This document shows positions 32,989 to 41,823 of a stretch of 64,000 nt of DNA, in pieces (the stretch's first letter is position 1; each line of letters begins with the position of its first letter). Origin of the DNA: Sphingoaurantiacus capsulatus (GTDB lineage Bacteria; Pseudomonadota; Alphaproteobacteria; Sphingomonadales; Sphingomonadaceae); NCBI RefSeq assembly GCF_042648405.1, contig NZ_JBHRXV010000003.1, positions 62,001 through 126,000 on the forward strand, in the 5' to 3' direction. A program made the translations under genes and the position numbers. The notes beneath the pieces were generated by a model that was given only the letters and a program-made list of their open reading frames with translations, did not search any database and was not told where the DNA came from.

Positions 32989-33711
32989 GTGGCGAACCGA
33001 TTCATCAGTAAGTTGAATGGCTACGCGCCGCTGGGCAAAGCGGATATCGCGGTGCTCGAGGCTGCCACGGCCAAACCCAGGGACTATCCCGCCAAGTTCG
33101 ACCTCATCCGCGAAGGGGATCGGCCGGGACCGGTATTCGTGATGCTCGAGGGGTGGGCATGCCGGTACAAAATCCTGCCGAACGGCACGCGCCAGGTGCT
33201 GGCCTTCCTGATGCCCGGCGACTCATGCGATCTCCACATCGGGCTCCTGGCGGAGATGGACCACAGCATCCAGACGCTGGTGCCGTCGGTCGTCGCGACG
33301 ATCCCGCGGGCCGAGATGGATGCGATCATGGATGGTCATCGCGCCATCGCAAAGGCGATGTACGTCGGCCAGCTCATCGACGAGGGCACGATGCGCGCCT
33401 GGATCACCAGCATGGGGCGGCGCGCCAGTATCGAACGAGTCGCTCATCTGATGTGCGAGCTCTACATCCGCGCCCGCGCCATCGGGGCGGCGGACGAGCG
33501 GCAGCTGGCGCTGCCGCTGTCGCAACTGGTGCTCGCCGATGCGCTGGGGATGACGCCGGTGCATCTCAACCGAGTCCTCAAGGAATTGCGGCTGAAGGGG
33601 GCGATGACCCTGAAGCGCGGCAGTCTGGTCGTCACGGATCCGTCCAAGTTGGTTCAGATCGCAGGGTTCGACGACAATTATCTTCACCGGCGCCTCAGGA
33701 CGGCAGCATAG
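32989..33711 (+). CDS. Crp/Fnr family transcriptional regulator
   Basis: Regulator of about 240 residues. The cyclic-nucleotide-type sensor domain shows FDLIREGDRPGPVFVMLEGWACRYKIL and QVLAFLMPGDSCDLH. The C-terminal helix-turn-helix is LVLADALGMTPVHLNRVLKELRLKG. There is no N-terminal cysteine cluster for an FNR-type Fe-S centre. GTG 32989 is preferred because GTAGGA lies 5 nt upstream; ATG 32953 falls inside a possible operator. It may bind the TTGAT-N4-ATCAA box at 24701. Confidence 0.9.
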   Translation: MANRFISKLNGYAPLGKADIAVLEAATAKPRDYPAKFDLIREGDRPGPVFVMLEGWACRYKILPNGTRQVLAFLMPGDSCDLHIGLLAEMDHSIQTLVPSVVATIPRAEMDAIMDGHRAIAKAMYVGQLIDEGTMRAWITSMGRRASIERVAHLMCELYIRARAIGAADERQLALPLSQLVLADALGMTPVHLNRVLKELRLKGAMTLKRGSLVVTDPSKLVQIAGFDDNYLHRRLRTAA

Positions 33712-33845
33712 CTTTCCGCGCGTCGCGCGTCGCCGTGCTTCAACCAGCCGACCATGATCGGTGAGGCGCCCCCCGGGCGTGATAAATGCCATTGGTAGGA
33801 TGATATCCGCGTCTGTCTCGGGGTTGTTCTTATTCCCCAACAGAT

Positions 33846-34148
33846 TCAATCGATGAACTCTCGGCTTGCCGATGGCGCGCTGCCGTCGCACCTTGAAGAG
33901 AAGCTAGGTGGCGGCAAGTTCCCTTCTTTGGACCAATATTGCTGATCGCCAGGTCGCGCTACCGGAAGAGCTTCTTGGGGCGGCGCCTTTCCAACGGCCA
34001 GTTTGCCTAATAGCCGCCGTTCAGGCAGGGGAACATTGAGGACGGTGCATACCCGCGCCATGTAGCTGCCCGAAACCTCGAACTGATCTGCGACCGTCGT
34101 CATGGGTTCGGACAACACCAACCGATAAAGCGCTTCCCTCGAAATCAC
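33846..34148 (-). pseudogene. Truncated helix-turn-helix protein
   Basis: A 100-residue frame whose first 75 residues (ALYRLVLSEPMTTVADQFEV, SGSYMARVCTVLNVPLPERR, LAVGKAP, ARPGDQQYWSKEG) match a sphingomonad family of much longer proteins with the opening LYELVWSxPM. After that the sequence loses similarity (PPPSFSSRCDGSAPSASREFID), which suggests a 3' deletion. Such genes are frequent on mobile elements. It lies near the right end of the putative island. It could instead be a genuine short relative. Confidence 0.6.
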
Positions 34149-34441
34149 TGCTTACTCTCAATGATTGTCGCCGGAGGCGGCAATGGCATGGTCCAGTTCA
34201 GATCGCGCCTGCTATCCCTGATGCTCGACAGCACTAGCGTGTTCGTTCCTCGCCAGTTCCCAGTTCGGCTCTAGAGAAATTCCCTGCTCAATTTCGTCGC
34301 TGCCGGCACCGGTGGTGACATTATCCCGGCGCATTCGGCATCTTACACGCAAGAAGGAACTGTCGAGCGAAAATCTCCGCCCTGTTTTGCGCCATATCAG
34401 GGAATTTTGGGGTGAGACGGGTTCGCACGCGACTGCGCCGC
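34149..34441. other. Gene-poor stretch at right island edge
   Basis: Nearly 300 bases without a supported gene. Two short opposite open frames cover part of it but have no ribosome site or recognisable product. There is no foldable tRNA. Confidence 0.5.
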
Positions 34442-34520
34442 GCACCATTGAGCTACGATCTTATAAAAACAGCGATTTAGCTGCCAAAGCGACGGGGTGA
34501 GAACCCCGCCGCTTCGGTGC
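34442..34520. repeat. tRNA-3'-flank element, copy B (possible att side)
   Basis: A diverged copy of 21009-21088. GCACCA-N2-GAGCTA, AAAAACA, TTAGCTGCCA, CGGGG, CCCCG and TCGGTG are retained in the same order and spacing. The hairpin arms carry paired changes (AAGCG/CGCTT and GGGGT/ACCCC), so the fold is kept. The bases before GCACCA do not form a tRNA. Together with copy A it brackets 13.4 kb of accessory genes. Confidence 0.6.
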
Positions 34521-34547
34521 TTGGTATTCCCTGCCTCGCTAAAGGCC

Positions 34548-36623
34548 TCAGGCTAGCGTCCGCACGCCCGGCTCGCGGTCGTAAAAGCGCCTCGCCGCTG
34601 CCGTGGCGAAGTCCTTGCCTAGCCCGGTCACGCCGTCATCCGGCTCCACCCCAGCCTTATCGAGGAGCGGCTTCGCCGCCTCGCTGGCACCGATCGCCTT
34701 CAGGTGGCCGAACGCGTTCATCGCAAACTCGACCGCCGCGCCCTCCTTGAGCAGCGCCTTGCACCCCGCATCGGACAGGATGATCGCCACCGCGTCGAAC
34801 AGCTGGCTCGGCGTGCCGGCGAGCTGGCCGTCGGCCTTCTGCTGCGTTCCGTCGGAGAGCTTGGCGCCGCCGACCTTGGGCGCGACGATCACCGCCTTGC
34901 CCTTCGCCTTGGTGACGGCATCGACCACCGACTTCAGTGCTGCCGCGTCGGTGCCGTCGGCGATAAGGATGCCGACCGCGCGGCCTTCGAGCGTCGCCTT
35001 CATATTCTTGTGGATCGACAGCGCGTCGGACGGCGCCAGGTCGACCGGCTCCTTCGCCGCCTTCGCCTTCTTCGGCAGATCGATGCCGAGCCCGTCGGCG
35101 ACCCGCTTCGCCAGATCCTCGTCGACGTTGCGCAGGTTCGCCACCATGCGCGGCGGCACCTGATCGAGCAGCCCGACCTTCGACAGCTCGAACACGAACG
35201 ACGAGGCGATGTGCGCCTGCTCGTGTGCGTCTTGCGAGCGGTAGAACAGCCGCGCCTGGCTGTAGTGATCGGCGAAACTCTCGGCACGGACGCGCAGTTT
35301 GTCGCCGGTCTCGTCGGGACCGGTGGCGGCGTTGGCCGTCGCGAAGCCGCGCTCGAGGCTTTCGCGTGGGCCGCCCTCCTCGCCATGCTCCGCGAGGCTG
35401 TTGGGCTCGTAGTTGGCGCGGCCCTTCGGCACCATCGTCTGCATCTTGCCGTCGCGCTGGAAGTTGCCGAACGGGCAGCGTGGCGCATTGACCGGAATCT
35501 GGTGGAAGTTGGTCGTGCCCAGCCGCGAGTTCTGCGTATCGAGGTAGCTGAACAGCCGCCCCTGCAGCAGCGGGTCGTTCGAGAAGTCGATGCCCGGCGG
35601 GATGTTGGACGGCAGGAACGCCACCTGCTCGGTTTCGGCGAAGAAATTATCGACGTTGCGGTTGAGCGTCAGCTTGCCGATCAGGCGAACGGGCACATCC
35701 TCCTCGGGGATCAGCTTGGTCGCATCGAGCACGTCATAGGGCTGCGTGTCGGCAAAGGCCTGATCGAATACCTGGATGCCGAGGTCCCATTCGGGGAAAG
35801 CGCCGGTGTCGATCGCTTCGAACAGGTCGCGGCGATGATAGTCATTGTCGGCAGCCTGGAGCTTCAGCGCCTCGTCCCAGATCGTCGACTGGATACCGAG
35901 GCGGGGCTTCCAGTGGAATTTGACGAAGCTCGCCTTCCCGGCGGCATTGACCAGCTTGAAGGTGTGGACGCCGAAGCCCTCCATCATCCGCAGCGAGCGC
36001 GGCAGGGTGCGGTCGGACATCGCCCACATCAGCATGTGGGTCGTCTCGGGCATCAGGCTCGCCCAGTCCCAGAAGGTGTCGTGCGCGCTGCCGGCCTGCG
36101 GATAGCCGCGATCGGCCTCCATCTTCACGGCATGGACGAGGTCGGGGAATTTCATCGCGTCCTGGATGAAGAACACTGGGATGTTGTTGCCGACGAGGTC
36201 CCAGTTGCCCTCGGTCGTGTAGAATTTGACCGCGAAGCCGCGCACGTCGCGCGGGGTATCGACCGAGCCGGCGCCGCCCGCGACGGTCGAGAAGCGGACG
36301 AACACCTCGGTCTTCTCGCCCTTCCTGAACACCGCCGCCTTCGACAGGTCGGAGATGTCGTCAGTTGCCTCGAACACGCCATGCGCGCCGCTGCCGCGAG
36401 CGTGGACGATGCGCTCGGGGATGCGCTCATGGTCGAAGTGGAAGATTTTCTCCCGCAGCACGAAGTCTTCGAGCAAGGTCGGCCCGCGTGCGCCGCTGCG
36501 GAGGCTGTTCTGATTGTCGCTGACGGGAACGCCGTGATTGGTGGTCAGCAGGGCGCCATCACCGGTCGCGCGCTGGTGAGTTTCGCCGCCGTTGCCGGCG
36601 TCTGCGTTCAAGTTCTTCGCCAT
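34548..36623 (-). CDS. katE: Large-subunit (HPII-type) catalase
   Basis: Heme catalase of 691 residues, the long clade II form. The active-site region is RIPERIVHARGSGAHGVFE with the essential histidine, and the proximal heme tyrosine lies in RLFSYLDTQNSRLG. After the core (to about residue 490) comes a C-terminal flavodoxin/DJ-1-like domain (AVGILIADGTDAAALKSV), as in E. coli KatE. It converts hydrogen peroxide to water and oxygen in the cytoplasm. ATG 36623 follows a GGGGAGA site. It probably belongs to the core genome right of the island. Confidence 0.95.
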   Translation of the reverse strand: MAKNLNADAGNGGETHQRATGDGALLTTNHGVPVSDNQNSLRSGARGPTLLEDFVLREKIFHFDHERIPERIVHARGSGAHGVFEATDDISDLSKAAVFRKGEKTEVFVRFSTVAGGAGSVDTPRDVRGFAVKFYTTEGNWDLVGNNIPVFFIQDAMKFPDLVHAVKMEADRGYPQAGSAHDTFWDWASLMPETTHMLMWAMSDRTLPRSLRMMEGFGVHTFKLVNAAGKASFVKFHWKPRLGIQSTIWDEALKLQAADNDYHRRDLFEAIDTGAFPEWDLGIQVFDQAFADTQPYDVLDATKLIPEEDVPVRLIGKLTLNRNVDNFFAETEQVAFLPSNIPPGIDFSNDPLLQGRLFSYLDTQNSRLGTTNFHQIPVNAPRCPFGNFQRDGKMQTMVPKGRANYEPNSLAEHGEEGGPRESLERGFATANAATGPDETGDKLRVRAESFADHYSQARLFYRSQDAHEQAHIASSFVFELSKVGLLDQVPPRMVANLRNVDEDLAKRVADGLGIDLPKKAKAAKEPVDLAPSDALSIHKNMKATLEGRAVGILIADGTDAAALKSVVDAVTKAKGKAVIVAPKVGGAKLSDGTQQKADGQLAGTPSQLFDAVAIILSDAGCKALLKEGAAVEFAMNAFGHLKAIGASEAAKPLLDKAGVEPDDGVTGLGKDFATAAARRFYDREPGVRTLA

Positions 36624-36730
36624 TCGACGTCTCCCCGCAATCTGAAGTGGATGCCGGTTCAAACGTGTCAGGCGTCGGGTTGGTGGCGCACGCGCGGAAA
36701 TATTGCCGCTGGATCGCCGTATCGACAGCG

Positions 36731-37348
36731 TCAGGCGGGAGTCGCCGATCCCCAATAGTTGAAGCTGAGCGGGCGCGGGCCTGGGATGTACATGGTGTCG
36801 AGCTTCTCGACCGCGAAGCCGCCTTCGCGCAGCAGCGCCGGGATATCGCGGTTGAGGTGGCAGCCGCCGGCGATATGGCCCCAGACGGTGTCGAGCCGGT
36901 CCTGCCAGCGCTTCACCTCGGCGTCGGGCGCCTTGCCATGTTCGGAGAACAGCAGCTTGCCGCCGGGCTTCAGCACCCGGCGCATTTCGCGCAGCGTGGC
37001 GACGGCGTCCGGGATGGTGCAGAGCGTGTAGGTGGTGACGACGGTGTCGATGCTGGCATCGTCGAGCGGGATGCTCTCGCCGGGCAGGCCGATGAACTCG
37101 ATGGGGAACGGTGCGCCGACAGCGGCCTTCTCGGCCATCTGGCGGATTTCGGCAGCGGGCTCGAGCCCCCACAGCTTCTCGACCTTCGCCGGATCATAGT
37201 AGGGCAGGTTCAGCCCCGAACCGATGCCGATCTCCAGCACGCGACCCGACGCCTCGGGCACCACCTTCCGCCGCTGATAGCGGATCGGCTTCATGCCGCA
37301 GGCGAGGTGAAGCACCTTCGGCAGGATGTGGCGGTCGTAGAAGCCCAT
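36731..37348 (-). CDS. Class I SAM-dependent methyltransferase
   Basis: Methyltransferase of 205 residues. The SAM-binding motif VLEIGIGSGLNLPYY lies near 38-52, with post-motifs TTYTLCTIPDA and LKPGGKLLFSEHGKAP. The pattern resembles methyltransferase type 11 proteins related to phospholipid or ubiquinone methylases; the substrate is unknown. ATG 37348 follows a strong GGGGAGGG ribosome site; a longer frame upstream is discarded. Confidence 0.88.
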   Translation of the reverse strand: MGFYDRHILPKVLHLACGMKPIRYQRRKVVPEASGRVLEIGIGSGLNLPYYDPAKVEKLWGLEPAAEIRQMAEKAAVGAPFPIEFIGLPGESIPLDDASIDTVVTTYTLCTIPDAVATLREMRRVLKPGGKLLFSEHGKAPDAEVKRWQDRLDTVWGHIAGGCHLNRDIPALLREGGFAVEKLDTMYIPGPRPLSFNYWGSATPA

Positions 37349-37422
37349 GATGCCCTCCCCTTTTGCGCGACTGTCGCGCAAACGGGAGGAGCCAGCAACT
37401 CGCCGCCATTCCAACCTTTCCC

Positions 37423-37488
37423 GTCATACCGGCGAAAGCCGGTATCCAGTCGAGCGTCGGTCTGGATACCGGCTTTCGCCGGCACGAC
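37423..37488. repeat. Hairpin repeat, family H, copy 3
   Basis: GTCATACCGGCGAAAGCCGG at the left pairs with CCGGCTTTCGCCGG at the right. The arms are nearly the same as the copy at 7987, but the terminal TATGAC has become CACGAC. It lies between two minus-strand genes. Confidence 0.82.
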
Positions 37489-37509
37489 GGGATCGTGTGT
37501 GGGGGACTG

Positions 37510-39558
37510 CTACCGGCCGCCGAAGCGCAGGCCGACCCAGAGGGTGCGCGGGGTGCCGAGGTCGAGCAGGCCGGTGCCGGAGATGCCGGCGACGACCTGT
37601 TCGTCGAACAGGTTTTCGGCACGAACTTCGACCGCGAGCGCGGGGGTCAGCCGCACGCTCGCACCGGCATCGACGGTGAAGGCGTCGGGCAGGCGGCGCA
37701 GGCCGAGATCGTCCTCGGCCTGGCGTCCCGCGTACCGGCCGGTGGCCTCCGCTGCGAGTACGCCGCGCGTCCAGCCGACGGTGCCGCTGAACTGATGCTT
37801 CGGCGTTTGCGCCGGACGCTGGCCGTCGAGCGCCGCGGCGGTGCCCGAAGCGCGGACGCGGGCATCGGCGAAGGCGTAGCTGCCGGTCAGGCGCCAGTCG
37901 CCATAGGCGAGGTTGCCGGTCGCCTCGAAACCCCGCACGCGGATGGCGTCGACATTCTGGCGCTGGCGGAAGGTGCCGCCGGCCGCCACGAAACCGACCT
38001 GCGGGAAAGTGCCCGGCCCCTGCCCGAGGCTGACGTTGGAGATCGCGTCCTCCAGCTCGTTCCAATAGGCGGTGAGCGACAGGCCGACGGTGTTGAGCGG
38101 GCGATAGTCGATGCCCGCCTCGATGCCGCGTAGCTTCTCCAGCGCAAGGCCGGGGTTGGCGGCGGTCGCGTCGGCGCCGACGCGGAACGGGCGGTAGAGT
38201 TCGTTCAAGGTCGGCAGGCGGAAGCCGGCGTAGGCGGCGGTGCGCAGCTCGATGGCGCCGGTCGGGCGGAAGAGCGCGCCGGCGCGGGCGGTGGGGCGCC
38301 AGCCGCTGCGGTCGGCGACAGGCTCGCTCAAGGTTTGTGCGCCGGTGTCGCTGTCGAACTCGTCGAGGAAGCCGTTCGAGATTTCCCAGCGGTCGAGCCG
38401 CGTGCCGCCGGTCAAGGTGACGGTGTCGGACAGCGTCCAGCTATCCTCGATGTACAGCCCGGCGGTCAGCGTCTCGCCGCCCGCTTCGCGCAGGCGGGTG
38501 AAGCGGCCGGTCTGAAAGCGGAAGCGCTCGCGGGTGCGGCCGTCACTGGTGCGAATGTCGGCGCCGATCTGGAGCTGGTGCCCCTCGCCCACCGCGGGCC
38601 GCAGCTCGATCTTGCCGCCAAGGCCGGTCGCCGGCGTGTTGTACTGGTCGAGCGACGGCGTCGCCGAGGCGCGGCTGGCGACGACCGAGGTGAAGCCCGA
38701 GGCGAAGCGGCGCGCCTGCACATAGGCGAGCGCCTCGAACGGCAACGCGCCGCGGCCGATCAGGCGCAGGCTGGCGTCGGCGCCGCGGCTGTTGGAGTCG
38801 GCGCCGACTTGGCCGCGGCGGCGATCGTCGTCGAACGCCTGCGCGCTGGCCTGCAACTCCGTCGCATCGCCGACGGCGGTGACGCCGCGCAGCGCCACGC
38901 TCCACGACTGATATTTCGCCGGCACGTCGACGGCGCCGCGCTGGCCTTCGGGGACAAGGAAATAGCCGTCGCCGCGATCGAAGCGCGCGGTCGCCGTGGC
39001 GAAGCCGTCGCCGAGGCGCGCGCCGCCGCCGGCCCCGGCCGAAACGGACTCGCGGCTGCCGTAGGCAAGGCTGGCGAAGGGCTTCAGCTCGTCGGCATCG
39101 GCGCTGAACAGTTCGATGGTGCCCGCCACCGCGCCGGCGCCGAATGCGCCCGCGCCGCCGCCACGCGTCACGCGCGCCGAGGACAGGCGCTCAGGCGCGA
39201 GCGACGGCCAGGCCACCCAGCCGGCGAAGGGATCGAGCTGCGGCACGCCGTCGAGCAGTACCAGCGCCCGGCTCGATGCATTGCCGCCGAGCGCGCGCAG
39301 GGTGGCGCCCTGGCTGGTCGGGTTGGCGGCGCGGCTGTCCGAGCGGCGGAACTGCTGAAAGCCGGCGACGTCGCGCAGAACATTTTCGAGGCGGCCGCTC
39401 GGCTCTTCGGTGAGCCGGTCTCGATCGATGACGCTGGTTCCGTAAGCGGCAGCGCCGGCGGGCGCAGGCAGGCTGCGGCCGGTGACCACGATGGTTTCAG
39501 GTGCTTCTTCAGCGACGGCGGGCGCCGCCACCGCGAGCAGCAAAAGGAGACGCTTCAC
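37510..39558 (-). CDS. TonB-dependent receptor, BtuB-like
   Basis: Outer-membrane receptor of 682 residues with a signal peptide (LLLLLAVAAPAVA), TonB box ETIVVTGR, a plug with LDGVPQLDPFAGWVAW and VTRGGGAGAFGAGAVAGTIE, and a barrel ending in LWVGLRFGGR. The length (under 700) and barrel motif GFRLPTLNELYRPFRVG fit the cobalamin/siderophore subgroup, so vitamin B12 is a reasonable guess only. No cobalamin riboswitch was recognised. It overlaps the Mur ligase upstream by 4 nt, an unusual partner. Confidence 0.9.
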   Translation of the reverse strand: MKRLLLLLAVAAPAVAEEAPETIVVTGRSLPAPAGAAAYGTSVIDRDRLTEEPSGRLENVLRDVAGFQQFRRSDSRAANPTSQGATLRALGGNASSRALVLLDGVPQLDPFAGWVAWPSLAPERLSSARVTRGGGAGAFGAGAVAGTIELFSADADELKPFASLAYGSRESVSAGAGGGARLGDGFATATARFDRGDGYFLVPEGQRGAVDVPAKYQSWSVALRGVTAVGDATELQASAQAFDDDRRRGQVGADSNSRGADASLRLIGRGALPFEALAYVQARRFASGFTSVVASRASATPSLDQYNTPATGLGGKIELRPAVGEGHQLQIGADIRTSDGRTRERFRFQTGRFTRLREAGGETLTAGLYIEDSWTLSDTVTLTGGTRLDRWEISNGFLDEFDSDTGAQTLSEPVADRSGWRPTARAGALFRPTGAIELRTAAYAGFRLPTLNELYRPFRVGADATAANPGLALEKLRGIEAGIDYRPLNTVGLSLTAYWNELEDAISNVSLGQGPGTFPQVGFVAAGGTFRQRQNVDAIRVRGFEATGNLAYGDWRLTGSYAFADARVRASGTAAALDGQRPAQTPKHQFSGTVGWTRGVLAAEATGRYAGRQAEDDLGLRRLPDAFTVDAGASVRLTPALAVEVRAENLFDEQVVAGISGTGLLDLGTPRTLWVGLRFGGR

Positions 39559-40949
39559 AGGCGCTGCAGCAGTTCGGCGGCGAACAGCGACAGCGTGTCG
39601 TCGCGCGCGCCCATCACCGCGATGCGGTCGCCGGGCTGGGCGAGTTCGACGAGGCGATCACCACAGGCAGGGCGATCGACCAGCGCTTCCGCCTGGCGGC
39701 CGGCGGCGGCGACGCCCTCGGTGATGGCGGCCGAACCGATGCTGCGGTCAACGGTGCCGCCGAAATAGACGGGCTCGGGCATGAGCAGCACGTCGCCGGG
39801 GGCGAGCCTGGTCGCGAAAGTCTCGATAAAGGCGTCCTTCATCAGGCGTAGCGGGCCGAAGCCGTGCGGCTGGAACATCACCAGCAGGCGGCCGGGGAAG
39901 CTGTGCAGGGTGTCGAGCGTCGCGGCGATCTTGTCCGGGTTGTGGCCGAAGTCGTCGATGACGGTGACGCCCTTCCGCGAGGTGCCAACGACGTCGAGCC
40001 GGCGGCGGATGCCGCGGAAGTCACCGAGCGCGCGAGCGGCCAGTTCGAGGTCGACGCCCGCCGCATGCGCCGCGGCGATGGCGGCGAGCGCGTTGGACAC
40101 ATTGTGCCGCCCCGGCGTGCGCAAGGTTACCCGCGCCGTCTCGCCGGTGGCGCGCTCGACCACTTCGAAGGCAATGCCGTTGGAGGCCGGCGCGAGGGCG
40201 CGAGCGACGAAATCGGCGTCGTGATCGAGCGCGTAGGTGACCGCCTTGCCCGCCGGCAGCGTCGCGGCGATCACTGCGGTCTCCGCATTGTCGAGGTTGA
40301 GCACGGCGCGGTCGGCGCGCGCGACGAAATCGCCGAACAGCTGGCGCAGTTCCTCCATCGATTTGTGGTCGAGCGAGATGTTGCTGACCACCGCAACGGT
40401 CGGGTCGTACTGCGCGATCGATCCGTCGCTCTCGTCGATCTCACTGACGAAGGCGGCGCCGCCACCGGTCAGCGCGCTGGCGAAGGGCGTATCGGCGTTC
40501 ATGAAATTCTTCATGTCGGCGCCGTTCATCACCGTTGGCGCGCGGCGGGCGGTTTCCAATATCCAGCCGGTCATGCCGGTGATCGTCGACTTGCCGCTGG
40601 TGCCGCCGATGCCGATGCGCACCGAGGCGGCGTTGAACAGCTCGGCGAGCAGTTGCGCTCGGGTGATGATGGGGAGTCCAAGGCGGCGGGCGGCCTGTAC
40701 GTCGGGAATCGTTTCCTCGACGGCGGCGGACACCACCAGGGTCTGGCCGTCGCGCAGGCCCGAACCGTCCTGTGCATGCAGCGCGACGCCGCGCGATTTC
40801 AGGAAGTCGAACTTGCCGGGCGTGCGGCCCTGGTCATAGGCGCGGTCGGAGCCTTCGACCTTGCCGCCGCGCGCAGTGACGATCATCGCCAGCGGTGCCA
40901 TGCCGCTGCCGCCGACCCCGCAGAAGAAAAACTCTTTGCCCTGAATCAT
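39555..40949 (-). CDS. Mur ligase family protein (MurC/Mpl-like)
   Basis: ATP-dependent ligase of 464 residues. Rossmann start FFFCGVGGSGMAPLAMI, ATP loop GIGGTSGKSTITG near 113-125, central EIDESDGSI and C-terminal VIDDFGHNPDKI identify the Mur ligase fold of the MurC/Mpl side. It lies outside a division cluster and next to an LD-carboxypeptidase gene, so I favour Mpl, which attaches recycled tripeptide to UDP-MurNAc. GTSGKST in place of GTHGKTT is unlike MurC. Substrate assignment needs a tree. Confidence 0.87.
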   Translation of the reverse strand: MIQGKEFFFCGVGGSGMAPLAMIVTARGGKVEGSDRAYDQGRTPGKFDFLKSRGVALHAQDGSGLRDGQTLVVSAAVEETIPDVQAARRLGLPIITRAQLLAELFNAASVRIGIGGTSGKSTITGMTGWILETARRAPTVMNGADMKNFMNADTPFASALTGGGAAFVSEIDESDGSIAQYDPTVAVVSNISLDHKSMEELRQLFGDFVARADRAVLNLDNAETAVIAATLPAGKAVTYALDHDADFVARALAPASNGIAFEVVERATGETARVTLRTPGRHNVSNALAAIAAAHAAGVDLELAARALGDFRGIRRRLDVVGTSRKGVTVIDDFGHNPDKIAATLDTLHSFPGRLLVMFQPHGFGPLRLMKDAFIETFATRLAPGDVLLMPEPVYFGGTVDRSIGSAAITEGVAAAGRQAEALVDRPACGDRLVELAQPGDRIAVMGARDDTLSLFAAELLQRL

Positions 40950-40998
40950 GGCGCGACCCTAGGGAGCGAACAGGCCCCAAGCAACCGGAGCGCACGCC

Positions 40999-41823
40999 TT
41001 GCGCATCGCCCTCGTCGCACCGTCCTGCCGCATCACCCCGGAAGCCGTCGAGCGCGTGCGCGCGCTGGCCGCGGCGCACTTCGCCGAGGTCGAGCTGGTC
41101 GTCCATCCGCAATGCTTCCTGAGCGATGGTCATTTCGCCGGGTCCGACGCCGCGCGGGCCGATGCGTTCGTCGAGATGGCGAATGATTCGCGCATCGACG
41201 CGCTGTGGTTCGCGCGCGGCGGCTACGGATCGAACCGGGCTTTGGAAGGCGTGCTGCCGAGGCTCGGGCCGGCGGCTAAGGGCAAGACCTATCTGGGGTA
41301 CAGCGACGCGGGCTTCATGCTCGGCGCGCTCTATGCGGCGGGAATCGGCCAGCCGGTGCATGGGCCGATGCCGGGGGACATCAACCGCGTCGGCGGTGAG
41401 GCGGCGGTGCTGCGGTCGCTGGCGTGGCTGGCGAAACGCGATCCGGCCTCGCTGGAAACGTCGCTCCGCGATCGGCGGCCGGCGGCGGCGTTCAATCTGA
41501 CGATCCTCAGCCATCTGCTCGGCACGCCCTGGGCGCCCGACCTGTCGGGGCATGTGCTGATGCTCGAGGAGATCGGCGAATATATGTACCGGATCGACCG
41601 GGCGCTGTTCCACGTCACCTCCGACCCGATGATCCGACGCGTGGCCGGGCTGAAGCTCGGACGGTGCAGCGACATTCCGGAGAACGACCCGGATTTCATC
41701 CGCAACGATGTCCAGGTCGCCGAGGAGTGGTGCGCGCGGGCCGGAATCCCCTGGCTCGGCGTTGCCGATATCGGCCACGACATCGACAATAAGGTGGTGC
41801 CGTTCGGAAAGGTCGCGCGATGA
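40999..41823 (+). CDS. LD-carboxypeptidase, S66 family
   Basis: Serine peptidase of 274 residues that removes the terminal D-alanine from murein tetrapeptides. The nucleophile motif GYSDAG lies near residue 100, the FARGGYGSNRAL signature precedes it, and the Glu (LMLEEIGEYMYRIDR, near 187) and His (GVADIGHDID, near 257) complete the S66 triad. The start is TTG 40999, with CGGAG upstream; no ATG lies near. It is divergent from the Mur ligase and co-translated with DUF2200. Confidence 0.9.
   Translation: MRIALVAPSCRITPEAVERVRALAAAHFAEVELVVHPQCFLSDGHFAGSDAARADAFVEMANDSRIDALWFARGGYGSNRALEGVLPRLGPAAKGKTYLGYSDAGFMLGALYAAGIGQPVHGPMPGDINRVGGEAAVLRSLAWLAKRDPASLETSLRDRRPAAAFNLTILSHLLGTPWAPDLSGHVLMLEEIGEYMYRIDRALFHVTSDPMIRRVAGLKLGRCSDIPENDPDFIRNDVQVAEEWCARAGIPWLGVADIGHDIDNKVVPFGKVAR

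Noticed and set aside
34380..34460. A second tRNA near GGGTTCG...GCACCA
   Set aside because: No acceptor, anticodon or T stem can be folded; only the last bases resemble tRNA-Leu.
39559..40949. A cobalamin riboswitch before the BtuB-like receptor
   Set aside because: The receptor overlaps the upstream ligase gene, so there is no leader to hold one.
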